Shown: positions 1-11,970 of the stretch, piece after piece
Layout: each line of letters opens with the position of its first letter
Numbering within the stretch: position 1 is the first letter of the stretch
The notes under the pieces: generated by a model
Seen by the model: the letters and a program-made list of their open reading frames with translations, nothing else
Told to the model about the DNA's origin: nothing
Database searches by the model: none
Made by a program: the position numbers and the translations under genes
Assembly (NCBI GenBank): GCA_030998015.1
Contig: JARWMV010000238.1
Coordinates: 434,001 to 498,000, forward strand
Source: Ceratorhiza oryzae-sativae
Taxonomy: Eukaryota > Basidiomycota > Agaricomycetes > Cantharellales > Ceratobasidiaceae
Direction: 5' to 3'
DNA: 64,000 nt

Positions 1-945
1 GCCTGTCTCTCGCCTGCCGCATCCGGACAAGAGCTCGCTAGGCGCCGGACCACGGTGTCGCGACCGTCGCCGGCCAATCACGATGCGCCGGATTCAACAT
101 CTCGTGCGCGATAAGCACCTTATCTGTCGCCGTTACGCTCTCGATCGTTACCGCTCCTCCGCGCCCCGACCTCAGTCCGCGCGCTGTGTCAAGCTTTAAA
201 CATTTGGGGTCGTTCCCGGGGGCTAGACAGCTGCAACGTGCGCCGCTCGACGGCCGAGACCATCGCCCTGCCGTCGCGAAAAAGTCCCAAATTGATGCGT
301 CCATTTCAGCCCGAGCTCTGACGTGGATCGAGATACCGAGATTTTCAGCCCGGCTGTGCTCCGATAGCGTGCGGGTCCCAGATGCCCAGCGCCGGCGATA
401 ATCTGTGTGTTGTTCCCCGCGCTTCCCGCCATACGCATATCGAGTCCGAATTAAACATTGGGGGGAGGGCCTCTGCCCCCGTCCCCACCCTGGATTCCCT
501 CCCTCCCCCACTCCCCAGTTCCGCCCCACTCCCGTGCGCTGATGATCGGAAGGCGCCCTACGTATCTCATCCCACTCTTGCCCGCATATAGCCTACCTGC
601 CGCGCTCGACATGCCTTAACCGGCCCCTCCCTCATGTCGTCTGCACGCGTTCGACCCCCCACGTGTGCGGTCTAGGCATCCAGGCAGGCGGGCCTATGCT
701 CGACATGTATCCAAAAAGTTTCTATTACCCCAAATCTACCGTCACTCGACATCCCGCGCGATTAAACCACACCTTCTCACACGGTCACATCGCTGCGCAC
801 ACATCAGGGTGTCCCCGTCCGCACTTTTCACACACACACACACACATTCCAGTCTGATCGACGTTTCCATTTCATTGTATTGCCCTCATGTTAGATTCAA
901 TATTATACATCACTAATCGTATCTCGGAATAATACGCTGCAGCCC
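1..945. other. Gene-free stretch beyond the PYC1 3' end
   Basis: No open frame here has a recognisable domain or a convincing splice pattern. The sequence is C-rich around 470-540 and carries a short CA repeat near 830-846. A CACGTG lies at 660-665 without the TCACGTG context seen in the promoters of this window. It holds the 3' flank of the minus-strand pyruvate carboxylase gene and perhaps the edge of a neighbour outside the window. Confidence 0.5.
829..846. repeat. (CA)9 microsatellite
   Basis: Nine uninterrupted CA units about 100 bp beyond the pyruvate carboxylase stop codon. It probably lies in the 3' flank of that gene. Confidence 0.9.
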
Positions 946-3900
946 TCAATGAACGATTTCGACGAGAAGATCTCCCTGGTTCAGACTGTCGCCTTGCGCA
1001 ACAACCACCCGCTTGATGTGACCCGAGACCGGCGCAGAAACCGCGCTCTCCATCTGAATGCATCCGCCACGTGAGCGTCCGCGGCCGATCGAGATTAGGT
1101 TCGCTGCTTACCTTCATGGCGCTTTGCACACACAAGATGTCGCCCTTCTTGACCTCTTGGCCCTCCTTGACCCGCACGTCGATGACCACACCAGACATGG
1201 GCGCGCCAACCGAACCAGGGTCGGCCGTCGCCTTTTCGCGGCGCACCGTCTCGGTCGCAGCAGACTTGTCCTCGACTGGCACAGCGCGAACCTATCAAAA
1301 AGCCGTAAATGAATTGACAGTTCAACACGGCACGCAATCATTTACTCACCTCCCCGTTGACCTCGAACCAAACATCGCGCATCCCACGAGTCTCGTCCAC
1401 GGTCCCGACAGCGAGCAGGCGGATAATGAGGGTCTTTCCCTTTTCGATCTGGACGTGCATCTCCTCCCCAATATCGGGCTTGGACAAGAAGAAGCGCGTT
1501 GGCAGAATGCTAAGATCCAAATCGCGTGTTAGCAATTCTCTTCCTCCCCTTTCCCCGCGATCAGAGTCTATACCCACCTGAGGTCTCCGTACTTCTCAAC
1601 CATGGCTTGATACTCTTCAAACACCTTGGGGTACATCGCGTATGACGAGACATCAGCATCAGTAATGTGCTTGCCGAACTTGGCCCGCAGATCGGCCTTG
1701 ATCTTCTTGAGGTCAAGCGGCTCGAGCGTGGCTCCCGGTCGGCCGTCGATGCGGGGCTTATCACGAATGATGTGCGTGCGAAGAGGCTCGGGGAATCCGC
1801 CAACAGGCTGCCCAAGATATCCTTGGAAGAACTCGACGACCGACGACGGGAAGTCGAGGGTCTGTGCACGTTCGAGCACATCCTTTTTCGACAGGCTATT
1901 GGAAACCATGAACTGCGCAAAGTCTCCGACAACCTTGGACGATGGGGTAACCTTGATGATGTCTCCGCACTACACGAGTGCATGTAAGTTTCTAGCTTCC
2001 GAGCAACCTCGTGTATGCTCACCAATTCGTTTGCCTCTGCGTACTTCTTCTTGATCTCTGCCCATTGGCTGCCCAACCCGAGCTGAGAAGCCTGGAACTG
2101 TCGGGCATGGTCGGCGACAATCCCCATGTTTCTCGAACCACTCACCATGAGGTTGGTATATTGCCCTCCCGGCATCTCGTGCGCAAACACACTAGAATCA
2201 GACGCGCGAACGTTTGCCTCGAAGCAGCTGTACAACAGACGGATCTGGCTCCAGTACTGGTTAAGTGCTTGGATATCCTCGTAGCGGATACCGGTGCCGA
2301 GGTGAGTCTGCTCAAGGGCCATGCAGACCGCACCCATCGACGGCTGCGAGGTCAAGCCAGACATGCCTATGCTCGTTTTAGCACCTCATTCAAAATGGCT
2401 CAGCTTGAAAACTCACTGTCAATGGCAACGTCGACAATGTCGGCACCGGCAGCGGCGGCAGCGATCATGCTAGCGGTAGCGATTCCTCCAGTATCGTGCG
2501 AGTGGACGTGAATGGGAAGATCAGGGTATTTTTTGCGGATCGCGCCGACGAGGAGGGTCGCAGCCTGAGGTTTCAACAGACCAGCCATATCCTTGATACA
2601 AAGGATGTGGATACCCTCGTTGACGAGCTCGTCGACAAAGTCGAGGTAATACTGCAGTGTGTACTTGGTCTTCTTCGGGTTGGCAACATCACCGCTGTAG
2701 CAGACGACAGCCTCGCAAACACCACCCGCCTTCTTGGCAGCATCGATACCGAGACGCATCTACGCGACCACATGTAAACTAACTGAATAATACTAGACTG
2801 AAATACCACTTACGTTCTCGATGTAGTTGAGAGAGTCAAAGACACGGAAGATATCGAGTCCGCTCTCAACGGCCTTGCGCGAGAACTCGTAAATGACATT
2901 GTCGCTGCAAGAGAATGTTAGATCGAACAGGGGTGTATTTCAGACAACTTACGGATAGCTAGTATATCCGACAGCATTGGCGCCACGGACTAGCGCCTGG
3001 AAGGGAATATTCGGCACGAGTTTCCTGAGGGTACGCTGTATCACGCCATATCAGACAACTATTCCGTGACCAGTACAAGGGCACTCACGAGGCGCTCCCA
3101 AGGATCTTCATACAAGAAGCGCATAGCGACATCGAAAGTCGCGCCACCCCAGCACTCGAGCGAGTACGCGTTCGCAAGCGCGTGGCTAGTCTCCTTCGCG
3201 ATGTTGACCATATCAATGGTGCGCAGACGAGTAGCAAGCAAGCTTTGATGGGCATCACGCCAGGTAGTGTCCATGATCAGCGTGCCTGGGTACTCGCGGA
3301 CAGCCTTGGCAAATGCCTCGGGTCCCTTCTCGATGATGATGTTGCGCCAGCCGATCTTGCATGGCTGCGAAGTGTCGAGCGGTGGGCCGTCGAGATCCTC
3401 TCTGTTCGGAAGCTTGGGGATCTCGATTTCGGTCTTGAGGCCGGGCTCGCCCTGATGGAGGGTATAAGTATAATGTGGTCAGGCTATTTGACAAGAGACT
3501 CACCATCTGGCCCTTGATCGAGCTGCCATTGACGGCAAGATCGCCCAGATAGGCGAGAAGCTTCTGGGCACGATTTTGGGTTTGAACAAGCTTGAAGAGC
3601 TCGGGCGTATCGTCGATGAACTATATTCAAGCGTGTTATTACGTGCATTTGACGTGGAGGTGATCTAGACTCACGGTTGTCCAGGTCTTGCCGTTGATGA
3701 ACACGTCATGAGTGAGGAGGCGGAACAAGAACGGGATATTGGTCTAGACAAAATGCCATTTAGCCTGCTGTTGCTGAAACATCGTGGTATCATACCTTGA
3801 CACCTCGAATACGGAACTCGACCAATGCGCGAAGCATCTTACGCCTAGCGACTTCATATGTGGCACCGCTGACCGTGCACTTGACTAGCAAACTATCGTA

Positions 3901-5355
3901 GTGGGGGGTGATTTGAGCACCAGCAAAGCCGGAGCTCGCGTCGAGACGGACACCGTTTCCACCCGCGCTTCGGTACACCTCGATCTTTCCTGTGTCGGGC
4001 TGGAAGTTGGCTGCAGCATCCTCGGTAGTGATACGGCACTGTATGGCGAAACCACGCTTGGTGATGGCCTCTTGAGTGAGACCGAGCTGAGCAAGGGTTG
4101 CACCAGCAGCAATCTGGATTTGGGCAGACACAATGTCGAGGCCAGTAATTTGTTCTGAAATTAAGTAAAGTTTGATTGATTGTCAGCAGAGGCAGTGTTA
4201 TGATTATCAGCACTTCTTACCAGTGATGGTATGCTCGACCTGAATACGGGGGTTAATTTCGATGAAATAGTGCCTATTTTGCTGGTCGACGAGGAACTCT
4301 GCTGTACCCGCGTTGCGGTACTTGACATATCGTGCAATCTTGATTGCATCGTCGAGAATGGCTTGACGAACGTCCTCGGGCAAGTGGGTCGAAGGGGCTA
4401 CTTCGACAACCTTTTGGTGGCGACGCTGGACGGAGCAGTCACGCTCGAACAAGTGAATACAGTTGCCCTCCCCGTCGGCGAGAAGCTGGACTTCGATGTG
4501 CCTTGGGCGTTCGAGGAAGCGCTCGATGAAAACAGTCCCGTCGCCGAAAGCAGTCTTGGCCTCACTGACCGCACGCTCGAACGAGTCCTTGAACTCTTCC
4601 TGGCTGCGCACGACACGCATACCACGGCCTCCTCCTCCCATAGCAGCCTTGATAATCACGGGGAAGCCGTGTTCTTGGACGAACGCGGCACCATCGGTAT
4701 AGGACTCAACCGGGCCGGGGGTACCGGGCACAACGGGAACACCGGCAGCCACGGCTGATTAAGTGCATATATGGAGCCATTAATCAAACTGTCACTTGAT
4801 TAGATGTAATATACCTACCGATTGTACGCGCCTTGGTCTTATCACCGAGTCCATCGATGACTTCGGGGGTAGGTCCGATGAAGGCTATTCCGGCTTCCTC
4901 GACCTTGCGCGCGAACTCTGCATTCTCGCTGAGGAATCCATATCCCGGGTGGATCATGTCGACACCGTGCTCCAGCGCAGTGCGAATGATGTCATCCTGT
5001 GCGAGATAGGCAGCAATCGGGGTCAACCCTGCGCCAACTTGGTAGGCCTCGTCGGCGCGCTGACGGTGGGCCGACATGCGGTCTTCGTATGAAAAGATGG
5101 CAACTGTATGCATCGCGAGCTCGTGCGCCGTTCGGAACACACGGATCGCGATTTCCTGAACACACAAATGTCAGCTCATACAAATCGGAGGTCGCAGACT
5201 GGGCTTACACCACGGTTCGCGACGAGCAGCTTGGTGAGAGGACCATGATGCCCAGCACCTTTGCGGCGCATAGACTGGATGGTGTGGATAGGAGTGCCGG
5301 GGACGCTGGCGATGCCGCCCAGCGCCGATTTGGGCGTGTGGAGAAGACCAGCCAT
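946..5355 (-). CDS. PYC1: Pyruvate carboxylase
   Basis: Biotin enzyme that carboxylates pyruvate to oxaloacetate to refill the TCA cycle; cytosolic in most fungi, and no mitochondrial presequence is visible. The start at 5355 gives [14 protein letters not shown] and then [20 protein letters not shown], the start of the biotin carboxylase domain. An ATP-grasp glycine-rich loop ([17 protein letters not shown]) lies near 4620-4670. The carboxyltransferase motif [18 protein letters not shown] lies near 3222-3274, followed by the [11 protein letters not shown] segment near 2170. The biotinyl domain ends the protein. The AMKM motif is cut exactly after the biotinylated Lys by the last intron, and 35 residues follow the Lys, as usual in this family. 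About fourteen introns of 50-70 bp remove the frame breaks, leaving roughly 1,190 residues, the normal family length. The next gene, on the same strand, lies 0.85 kb upstream. Confidence 0.97.
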
Positions 5356-6204
5356 AACGTATACCCAGTGGTGATGGGCAAGAAAGATGGATGGATGGGG
5401 ACGAAATGGACGAGCTCGGACTTGCGGGCAAGCTCTCAAATACTGATGCGCGGCGTGAGAATCTCAGTCGATTTGCAATATATGTATTTATCCCGCGCCC
5501 AGTAAACCCCCACGTCTTGCCAAGTCAATCAATCGCTGGTGACACTTGACCAGCCTGGATACTGCGTTCAGATGTCAAGACGATCCCCCAAGAGTCTCTA
5601 GCAGCATCGCTTGTCGCAGCGTCCGTCGTCAGTGCCGAGTAGAGTGCCATTGCTACAGTGTTTGCGCATGTGTGCTGCCCGTCTCACCAGGCCTTGAATT
5701 TCCCAGACGCGAGGTGAGCGGCGCAATCGACGGCACAATGGGCCTCCTGTCTTCCCACGATCACTGCGTTACACTTATCACGTAGGCGTGTGTTAGGGGT
5801 TTCTGCCACTCGAGTGGGCTTGGACACGCTATCCCTGGGAGTTCATCATCTTGGCTATATCCCGTATGAGCCCGAGAATGTCTTGAGTCCTGTCAGGCGC
5901 GTACGCAGCGAAGTCACCGCAGGCATGGTTGAAAGTCCGATAAGAGTTCGTTCCGTCTTGGAGGGAGATTCTTACCGACGAATAGCCGTATTTGCCAGCA
6001 TCCCAGCATCTGCAGGCACGACGATAATGACAGCATATGGCGCTCAGGACTCGATACAAACAGACGTCATATGCTCGGTCAATCATCCAGAATTGTCAGA
6101 TCCGGCAGTTTTCACAGCTCCAACCCCGTCTTTCTCACAGATCACCACACACGGTCAGAAGCGCAGGAACGACCAGGAAGAATGAATTCATATCGTACAT
6201 ATTT
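5356..6204. other. Intergenic region between PYC1 and VRG4
   Basis: It contains the promoter of pyruvate carboxylase and the 3' flank of the GDP-mannose transporter. Open frames on both strands (about 5790-6185 plus, 5829-6086 minus) have no recognisable domain, and the plus frame starts with GTG rather than ATG. I see no gene I can support. Confidence 0.45.
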
Positions 6205-7805
6205 TCATTCGTCAAGCCTTCCTATGCATGGGCAAAGATTCCACAGCGGTCCAGCTCTCTTTTCAGCCTTCGCTTGATTGTTTTTCGCAACGGCGTAAAC
6301 AACACCTGCGATGAAACCGATCGAGACCGCGGACACGGACGAGAAGTTCACAGGGTCACCAAAGAAGATCATGCCTGATGCCGCAACGGGCAGCTTGTTA
6401 AGTGCTCCAACCATGCTGCAGCAATAGAGTTATGCTTTGCCAACCACACCAACCAGCGCGAGAGGACTAACCTGTAAGTGGTGCTACTCGTAACCCTAAC
6501 GCACCAGGCTGTCGTATAGGATATGAACACAGCAGCCGCTCCCGACATAGCCATTAGGGTGAGAAGAACATTGCGGGTTGCCGGTGGGCTAAAAATACAC
6601 CGTTCAGCTTGATTTTTTATACTGCGGATCGAGCGCACTTACAAGTTTGCCTCTAGGTTTTAGTGTTCCACTGCTCAAAGAATAACGAGAAGACCAGGAG
6701 CACAGGTATCGACAGCAAGTTATTATAAAACATAGTATCCCAGTCTTTGAAGCCTGTCGACTTGATACGTTTCCTCATTGTCAAAACCTGTTACCACGTA
6801 AGACCGCGCGTCGTGATGTATGCTGGCTCCACTCACATAGGCTGCGGTGGTAAGGCAGTTGAAACCCATCCAAAGATAGCCCACGTTCGTGGTCGTCGAG
6901 GCTTTCCCCTGCCCCAGGTGGGGATCGGCACCAAGGGTTGCAGGTGCCCCAGCGTACTCCGGAAAGGTGGTGTAAAAAGCCGAAGAAATATCAGACCAGG
7001 CAGCTACAATCGAAGAAACCACCTAGACTTCAACGTCAGTTTATTTCGCGAGAAGCAAGCTCAGGAGCGGACCATCAACATGAATGACGCCAGAGTCAGA
7101 GCTGTGACCCGTCCACCAAACCAAATCACTTCTCCGTAGGCCTACGTATAAATTAGTTGCCCGATTCAGGCTATCATGCCTCGGTTTTAACGTACGATTA
7201 GGATGATAGTTAAGTTCTTGAAGATGGTATAGACGGGTATACTGAGGTATTGCTATTGGCGACTTGTATGGGTGTAGTGTCTAATAAACGCTGGGAGAAA
7301 CCTACCAGACTTTTGCTGCCAGTATAAATGACCATAACAAGACAAAAGCTAATCGGAAACCACGTCTTGGCATCTTGCATATCGAAATCCCGGAACGTGA
7401 TGACACCTATTTTCTTGGCCGCAATCACACACCCCACGCCAGTGATAGACTGTATCGCCAGAAAGGCAAAGTTCATATTGAAATTGGCACCCGAGAGCAC
7501 AAACTGACACCGCCATAAATATAACGCGCTCACTCAAGGAGAAAACAGGTCTAGCTTACCTTATTGGTGACTGTCATTAGGATACTAGCCAAGCAGTAAA
7601 ATAGGATGGGCGGAGCTGTTTGGATGACATAAAGTCAAGAAAGCTCAAGAAAAAAAAAGCTTTTGCACATACCCGACACGGCCCACCCTTCAGCGTCACC
7701 TCTGGTCGCCTGATCTTTCCGAAGCTCAACTACGTCATCTTGAGGAACAGACGCATACTTGTTCGGCCCATCATGGGATGAGCTAGTTGGAGGCGAGGTG
7801 GACAT
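6205..7805 (-). CDS. VRG4: Golgi GDP-mannose transporter
   Basis: Multi-pass membrane antiporter that brings GDP-mannose into the Golgi lumen for mannosylation of proteins and lipids. The start at 7805 ([20 protein letters not shown]) gives a short hydrophilic cytosolic tail; the longer upstream frame begins at a GTG. Membrane segments follow: [35 protein letters not shown], a [20 protein letters not shown] stretch, [17 protein letters not shown], then an FYNN-type segment ([21 protein letters not shown]) near 6680-6735. The diagnostic nucleotide-sugar signature GALNK is in the last exon near 6400, followed by [20 protein letters not shown]. Exons are joined by about eight short introns. Length and segment order match the Vrg4/GMT family. 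The window also holds a Stealth-type glycan-modifying enzyme gene, another user of the secretory pathway. Confidence 0.93.
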
Positions 7806-8356
7806 TGAAGAGATCGGTACAAGGCTGATGTTGTTCTTCAGCACTTATTAATATACAAATCCTGAGAGGCTGCCACGTCGATTTGCTACGCCAAGGGTTG
7901 GTAGCAGCTGTTTGCGATATGTGAATTATCAATATGAATTGAATCATTCAACATCTATGAAGGAGCTTACGGCAAGAAACACTGAATCAAGTAGAAAGTC
8001 GGTCGGAGGAGTTACTAATAAAGCTCCGTGCACCCAGGACAGCCAAGGTTGGCCCCAGTTAGAAATAGAGCTGACCTAGGTATTATATTTATTGGTGATG
8101 CTCTCTCTCTGAGAGATAGTTTAGACGGACGAAACCTCTAGAGGAAACGGTGGGCGGTTAGGGGTGATGGTCAAGAGTAAGTGCAATCATTTGGAGCAAC
8201 GCGTGAACACGATTGATTATCAAACAGATTTATTTCGAATTACGCCACTTTTATCTGGGATTTTGGTTTCCGGTCAAGTTCAGAAAGAAGTGAGGTATAA
8301 TAGAATGAAAGCAGATGTATGATACAGTCAAAATGAGAACAGCGAGATAAGAAGCT
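7806..8356. other. Intergenic region upstream of VRG4
   Basis: Contains the VRG4 promoter and the NNF1 3' flank. It is AT-rich, with a short CT run near 8101-8110. No open frame with a recognisable product. Confidence 0.45.
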
Positions 8357-9196
8357 CTAGTCCGAAGTAGTTGTGCCAGCTTCGTCCGCAGCCAACATCC
8401 ATTGCTGCAACTCATCATCATCCATATGTTCAAGGGCTTGACAAACCTGTGTTTGGGATAAGGTTCGAATAGATGCACCCAAGACAGAAACGTACTAATT
8501 CAAATCGGCTTAGTAGAGCTTTGCTCTCCTGGTCCTTCGCTTTGCATTTGGCCCGTTTCTGTTCAATGCCAGCTACGTATTTCCGGTTCTGTTGTTCGAG
8601 CTTGATGTTGAAATCCATGTTAGAGTCGAAAAGGTGCCTTTTCTCTCTCGTTTGCTTACCTCTTCGAGTTCCTTTTGCAATCGCGCACTCTCTTGATCAA
8701 GAATAGGAACTACCCGAGCCCGAACGGCTGAGCGAGGGTCAAGGTCTGGTTTCCATTCGTCCTTTTGGTTGGATACGCCTTCCGCCAACCGCTTTCTCGC
8801 CTCGGCAACAGCGGTATCGAGCGCATCAATCGCACCACGGGCATCGTACCGTCGAAGCAGGTCGCCACTTTCTTTCTGTCAAGCGATTCGTTGAATAGAA
8901 AGAAAATAAGTTATTGGGTTCTTACCGACCACCAGGTTATTCTTCATAAAGTTAGACACCTGAACACGGATCTCGCCTGCAGTATTCGTCTCCTCGCTCA
9001 CCCAGGTCGGAAAACACATTACGAACTGTTCCCAGCTGAAAACACAAATAAGTGGTCTGTTCAAGGGATAATAAAAATATGCTCACGTCCATTTGCTGCT
9101 GCATGATTGTGCCGCGACATACAAGCAGTCTTCGAAACGCTGATATCTCTTGCTCGCTGTTTGTGTACTTTGGTTAGGAGCTACAATAATAGACAT
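8357..9196 (-). CDS. NNF1: Kinetochore protein Nnf1 (MIND/Mis12 complex)
   Basis: Subunit of the Mis12/MIND complex that links centromeric chromatin to the outer kinetochore. Exon 1 starts at 9196 with MSIIVAPNQSTQTASKRYQR and runs through FEDCLYVAAQSCSSKWT. Splicing in phase gives WEQFVMCFPTWVSEE and then IRVQVSNFMKNNLV, the Nnf1 domain pattern (FxxCFP followed by a helical segment). A long charged helix follows (ARGAIDALDTAVAEARKRLAEG, then ARLQKELEELEQQNRKYVAGIEQKR), then a final exon VCQALEHMDDDELQQWMLAADEAGTTTSD and a TAG at 8357-8359. There are four short introns and about 190 residues, the usual size. It shares a divergent promoter of about 250 bp with the RING/RRM gene. One donor site near 8925 has two possible positions; both keep the frame. 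Confidence 0.85.
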
Positions 9197-9450
9197 CTCA
9201 GCTGTAAGATTAACGCCATTAGTGGCGTAAAATCAGTGTGTCCAAGATTCCATACATACCCGTGACCGTACCCAGCGTCTTTTGTTGGAAGATGTGCGGC
9301 TGTTGGTTGACTGAAGAGACCCCTGAAGTAAACAATGGCGGACAGGCGCGCCACGACCCACGTGACCGATCCTTGGTCTCATAAACGCGAAATGAGTGCG
9401 CCACATCTTTATGCCTCCCTCCACTGCTTTGCCACCATCACAAATCTCTA
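9197..9450. promoter_or_regulatory. Divergent promoter NNF1 / RING-RRM gene, with CACGTGA
   Basis: 254 bp between two start codons on opposite strands. CACGTG at 9359-9364, followed by A, reads TCACGTG on the minus strand. It lies 87 bp from the plus-strand start and 163 bp from the minus-strand start. Confidence 0.6.
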
Positions 9451-11814
9451 ATGTCGCTTGGTCAGTTCAATAATAGACCTTCCACGCCATCCTCGCCAGC
9501 ACCGGTGTCGCCAACCGACTCTCGCGATGTGGCGCTTGGCACTCCATTCCAGCCTCCGCACCAGTCCCTTGCGAGTCTAGAGCCCGCCACACCCCAGTCC
9601 TTAAAGATCTCACGCTCTAGGCTAACTTCAAAAAATTCTTACAATCAATCTCACATGCTTACCCCTTTGCGCAACCCTTCCTCGACCATGCCTCAAACTG
9701 GCGTGTGCATCAAGACAACCCATCGAATGACTCCGTCTCTCCAGCCTTCAAAAGCCTGGGTAAGCTACCTTCAATCAACCACAACATCCCATCAATTAGA
9801 CATATTCAAATTTTGACATCCAACCGCATACATTCTGATTCCGATTTCTCCAAGATGATCACGCTTCGGGCACAACCGCGGCGCTCGGGAAACACTCAGG
9901 TCCATTACCCCACAAGTTTGCAAGAAATCTCGGGATCCGTTAAATGTTGATCTATCCAACCACCCCATCACCTTAGACCAGCTCAACAGAGGCAGCCTAA
10001 CCGATCCTCCGCCACGGCGGCGCACGGAACCGCCTCTCGTGAGACAAATTAATCCATTTTCAGTGTACCCTACGCTAAACGCATACGCTTGTTAGAAAGA
10101 AAATGGTAACGAGGCCAAATCAATTAAGCCACTCGACGTCACTCTCCCCACTTTTGTTAACCCAGAAGCCACGCAGAACCTCTCTTGCGCCGAAAGTGTT
10201 GCCGTCCAAAACGCATGCGCTTCTTGTGGGAGTTTCGAGCGTCTTTCTCTCCTGCAACCCTGCCTGCATCATATTTGCGCGCCATGTGTGACTGGGTCGC
10301 TGGACGCTATTAGTGGAAAGACTCTGGTCTGCATGCGCTGTTCTACTCCTGTTCGCTCGTTTAAGATCGCCGACTCCCCAAACTGCATACAATCAACCGT
10401 TTTATCCGAACAAACATCCAACACCTCGCAAGTAATTATTCGCCCCTCAAACCGAATCGAACCTTGCAACTTCCGGCCTAACACTCCATTTACGTCTATC
10501 AATACAGGAGATTTGACTTACGTACCAGCGGCTACTACGGCTGAGACGGTTGTTCTGCGTATTGAAAATGTTCCTTGGGTGAATTACCTTCCCTTTGCTG
10601 TTTTGGGCTAGATCTCATTCCGATTTTAGGATGTTACCCCGCCAATGCTCGAGGCTTGGCTGGGCAACCCCATCATTCGTTGCCATGTACTCCTAGACAG
10701 GAAAGATGGTCGTACTTTGAGTCACGCATATATCGAAGTGACCGAAGGGTCGCAATGTCCGCTCTAAGAAGCCATCAAAACAAAGTGCTCGGGCACGGCC
10801 GACGAATCCGTCCAGCAGTGCTCACGCGATCCAGACAAGAGGAGCTCATGCATGATGTAAGCTCACAGTTCAATGGCCAGAACCATTTCAATGATTGATT
10901 GATTGATTGTTTTTCAAGCTCTTTCCATCGTGGACAGGAAAGTTCAAGGGCACCGCTCCAGTCTACGAAGCTGCGAATGGCTCGGATCCTCCATCCCCTG
11001 AGTTCCTCACCAAACCCGAACTCTATGTCATGGTGCACCTGATCCAGTCTCCGGGGGTGAGCACACCGCGCTAGGAGTCGATTGCTTCTCACCATCCGCC
11101 TATCCAGTCACATTTCCTGAAGGTACCTTGTTTGGCTTATTGGTCATTGGTCAGCACGTTGGCCAAAGTTCCTGCTCTCGATGTGTTTGCTCCAGCCTCG
11201 GATTTGCTCTTTGGTGGGTAACTACGGGTTCAATGCTTGCGTGGATGCCAAAGAGTGATTTAACCTCATCCAGATATTACTTTTTGTTCGTACCTCCCTG
11301 GTCTGTAAGCCGACAATACCTGAGCCCACTTGATAGATGCCCTCGAAAAATATGAAACGCTAGTCGGGACTCGCGAATATGACTGTATTCTTCATACCAA
11401 ACTCATTTCTGTAGCCATACACTGCCAAGGTAAACTTTCGATCAGTTTGACCATTTGATTATGCTTAGCCTTCCTTTGTTAGCTTTCACCAACTCTCAAC
11501 GTCAAATGCTGCTCCGCTTCACAAATCATTCCATCCCAAAGATCGATCAGCACTTCAGCCCCGGCCTGAATACCTCCGCGTTCATACAGGACCATCATTG
11601 CAACTTCCACGCCCCCTATTCTCAAAGTCTGGTCCAGCCCACTCCGAATGGGTGTGTAGCTCAGCATCGAATGCATCCCAGATTGTATGCGTCGATAGAC
11701 CCATGTGACCGGGTCGCTCAAGAGTTTGGCATCGACCCCACTCTGGTGCACGCATTAGCGGACCGCTTGATATTGCACAGTTCCAGTGCTAATAAATCCC
11801 TCGGGCAGCATTGA
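9451..11814 (+). CDS. RING finger plus RRM protein, unnamed
   Basis: The N-terminus is Ser/Pro-rich (MSLGQFNNRPSTPSSPAPVS). A complete C3HC4 RING lies at about 10217-10337: CASC, 11 residues, CLHHIC, APC, then CMRC. After a linker, a first exon part VVLRIENVPW joins across an intron (donor near 10576) to DVTPPMLEAWLGNPIIRCHV and LLDRKDGRTLSHAYIEV, an RRM-like fold near 10540-10760. The C-terminal half has no domain I recognise and ends with TGA at 11812-11814. The RING suggests ubiquitin ligation and the RRM suggests RNA binding; the pairing recalls Not4, but the order and linkers differ, so I do not assign that name. The splice pattern between about 9720 and 9960 is uncertain: a path with two short introns keeps the frame but is not unique. 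The gene is tail-to-tail with the GCP3 gene, 156 bp away. Confidence 0.75.
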
Positions 11815-11970
11815 GAGGATGGCCGCTAAAGCTACTCTCATGGACTTTTCAAGAACTTCGTTTGTCGCAAATTGTGAAAATACGTGTATAAGTAATAGTA
11901 CTTTATTCGCTATGGAATTCAACAAATAGGCTGCTTCTCATGACGCAATTAGGAAACTGATGCTATCACT

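Noticed and set aside
5790..6185. Plus-strand 131-codon frame between PYC1 and VRG4
   Set aside because: Its first codon is GTG, no motif is recognisable, and nothing supports expression.
7806..7844. Extended N-terminus of VRG4 (MLKNNISLVPISS)
   Set aside because: The first codon of that extension is GTG; the first ATG is at 7805.
9219..9404. Upstream start for NNF1 at 9404
   Set aside because: That codon is GTG, and the ATG at 9196 opens directly into the Nnf1 domain in frame.
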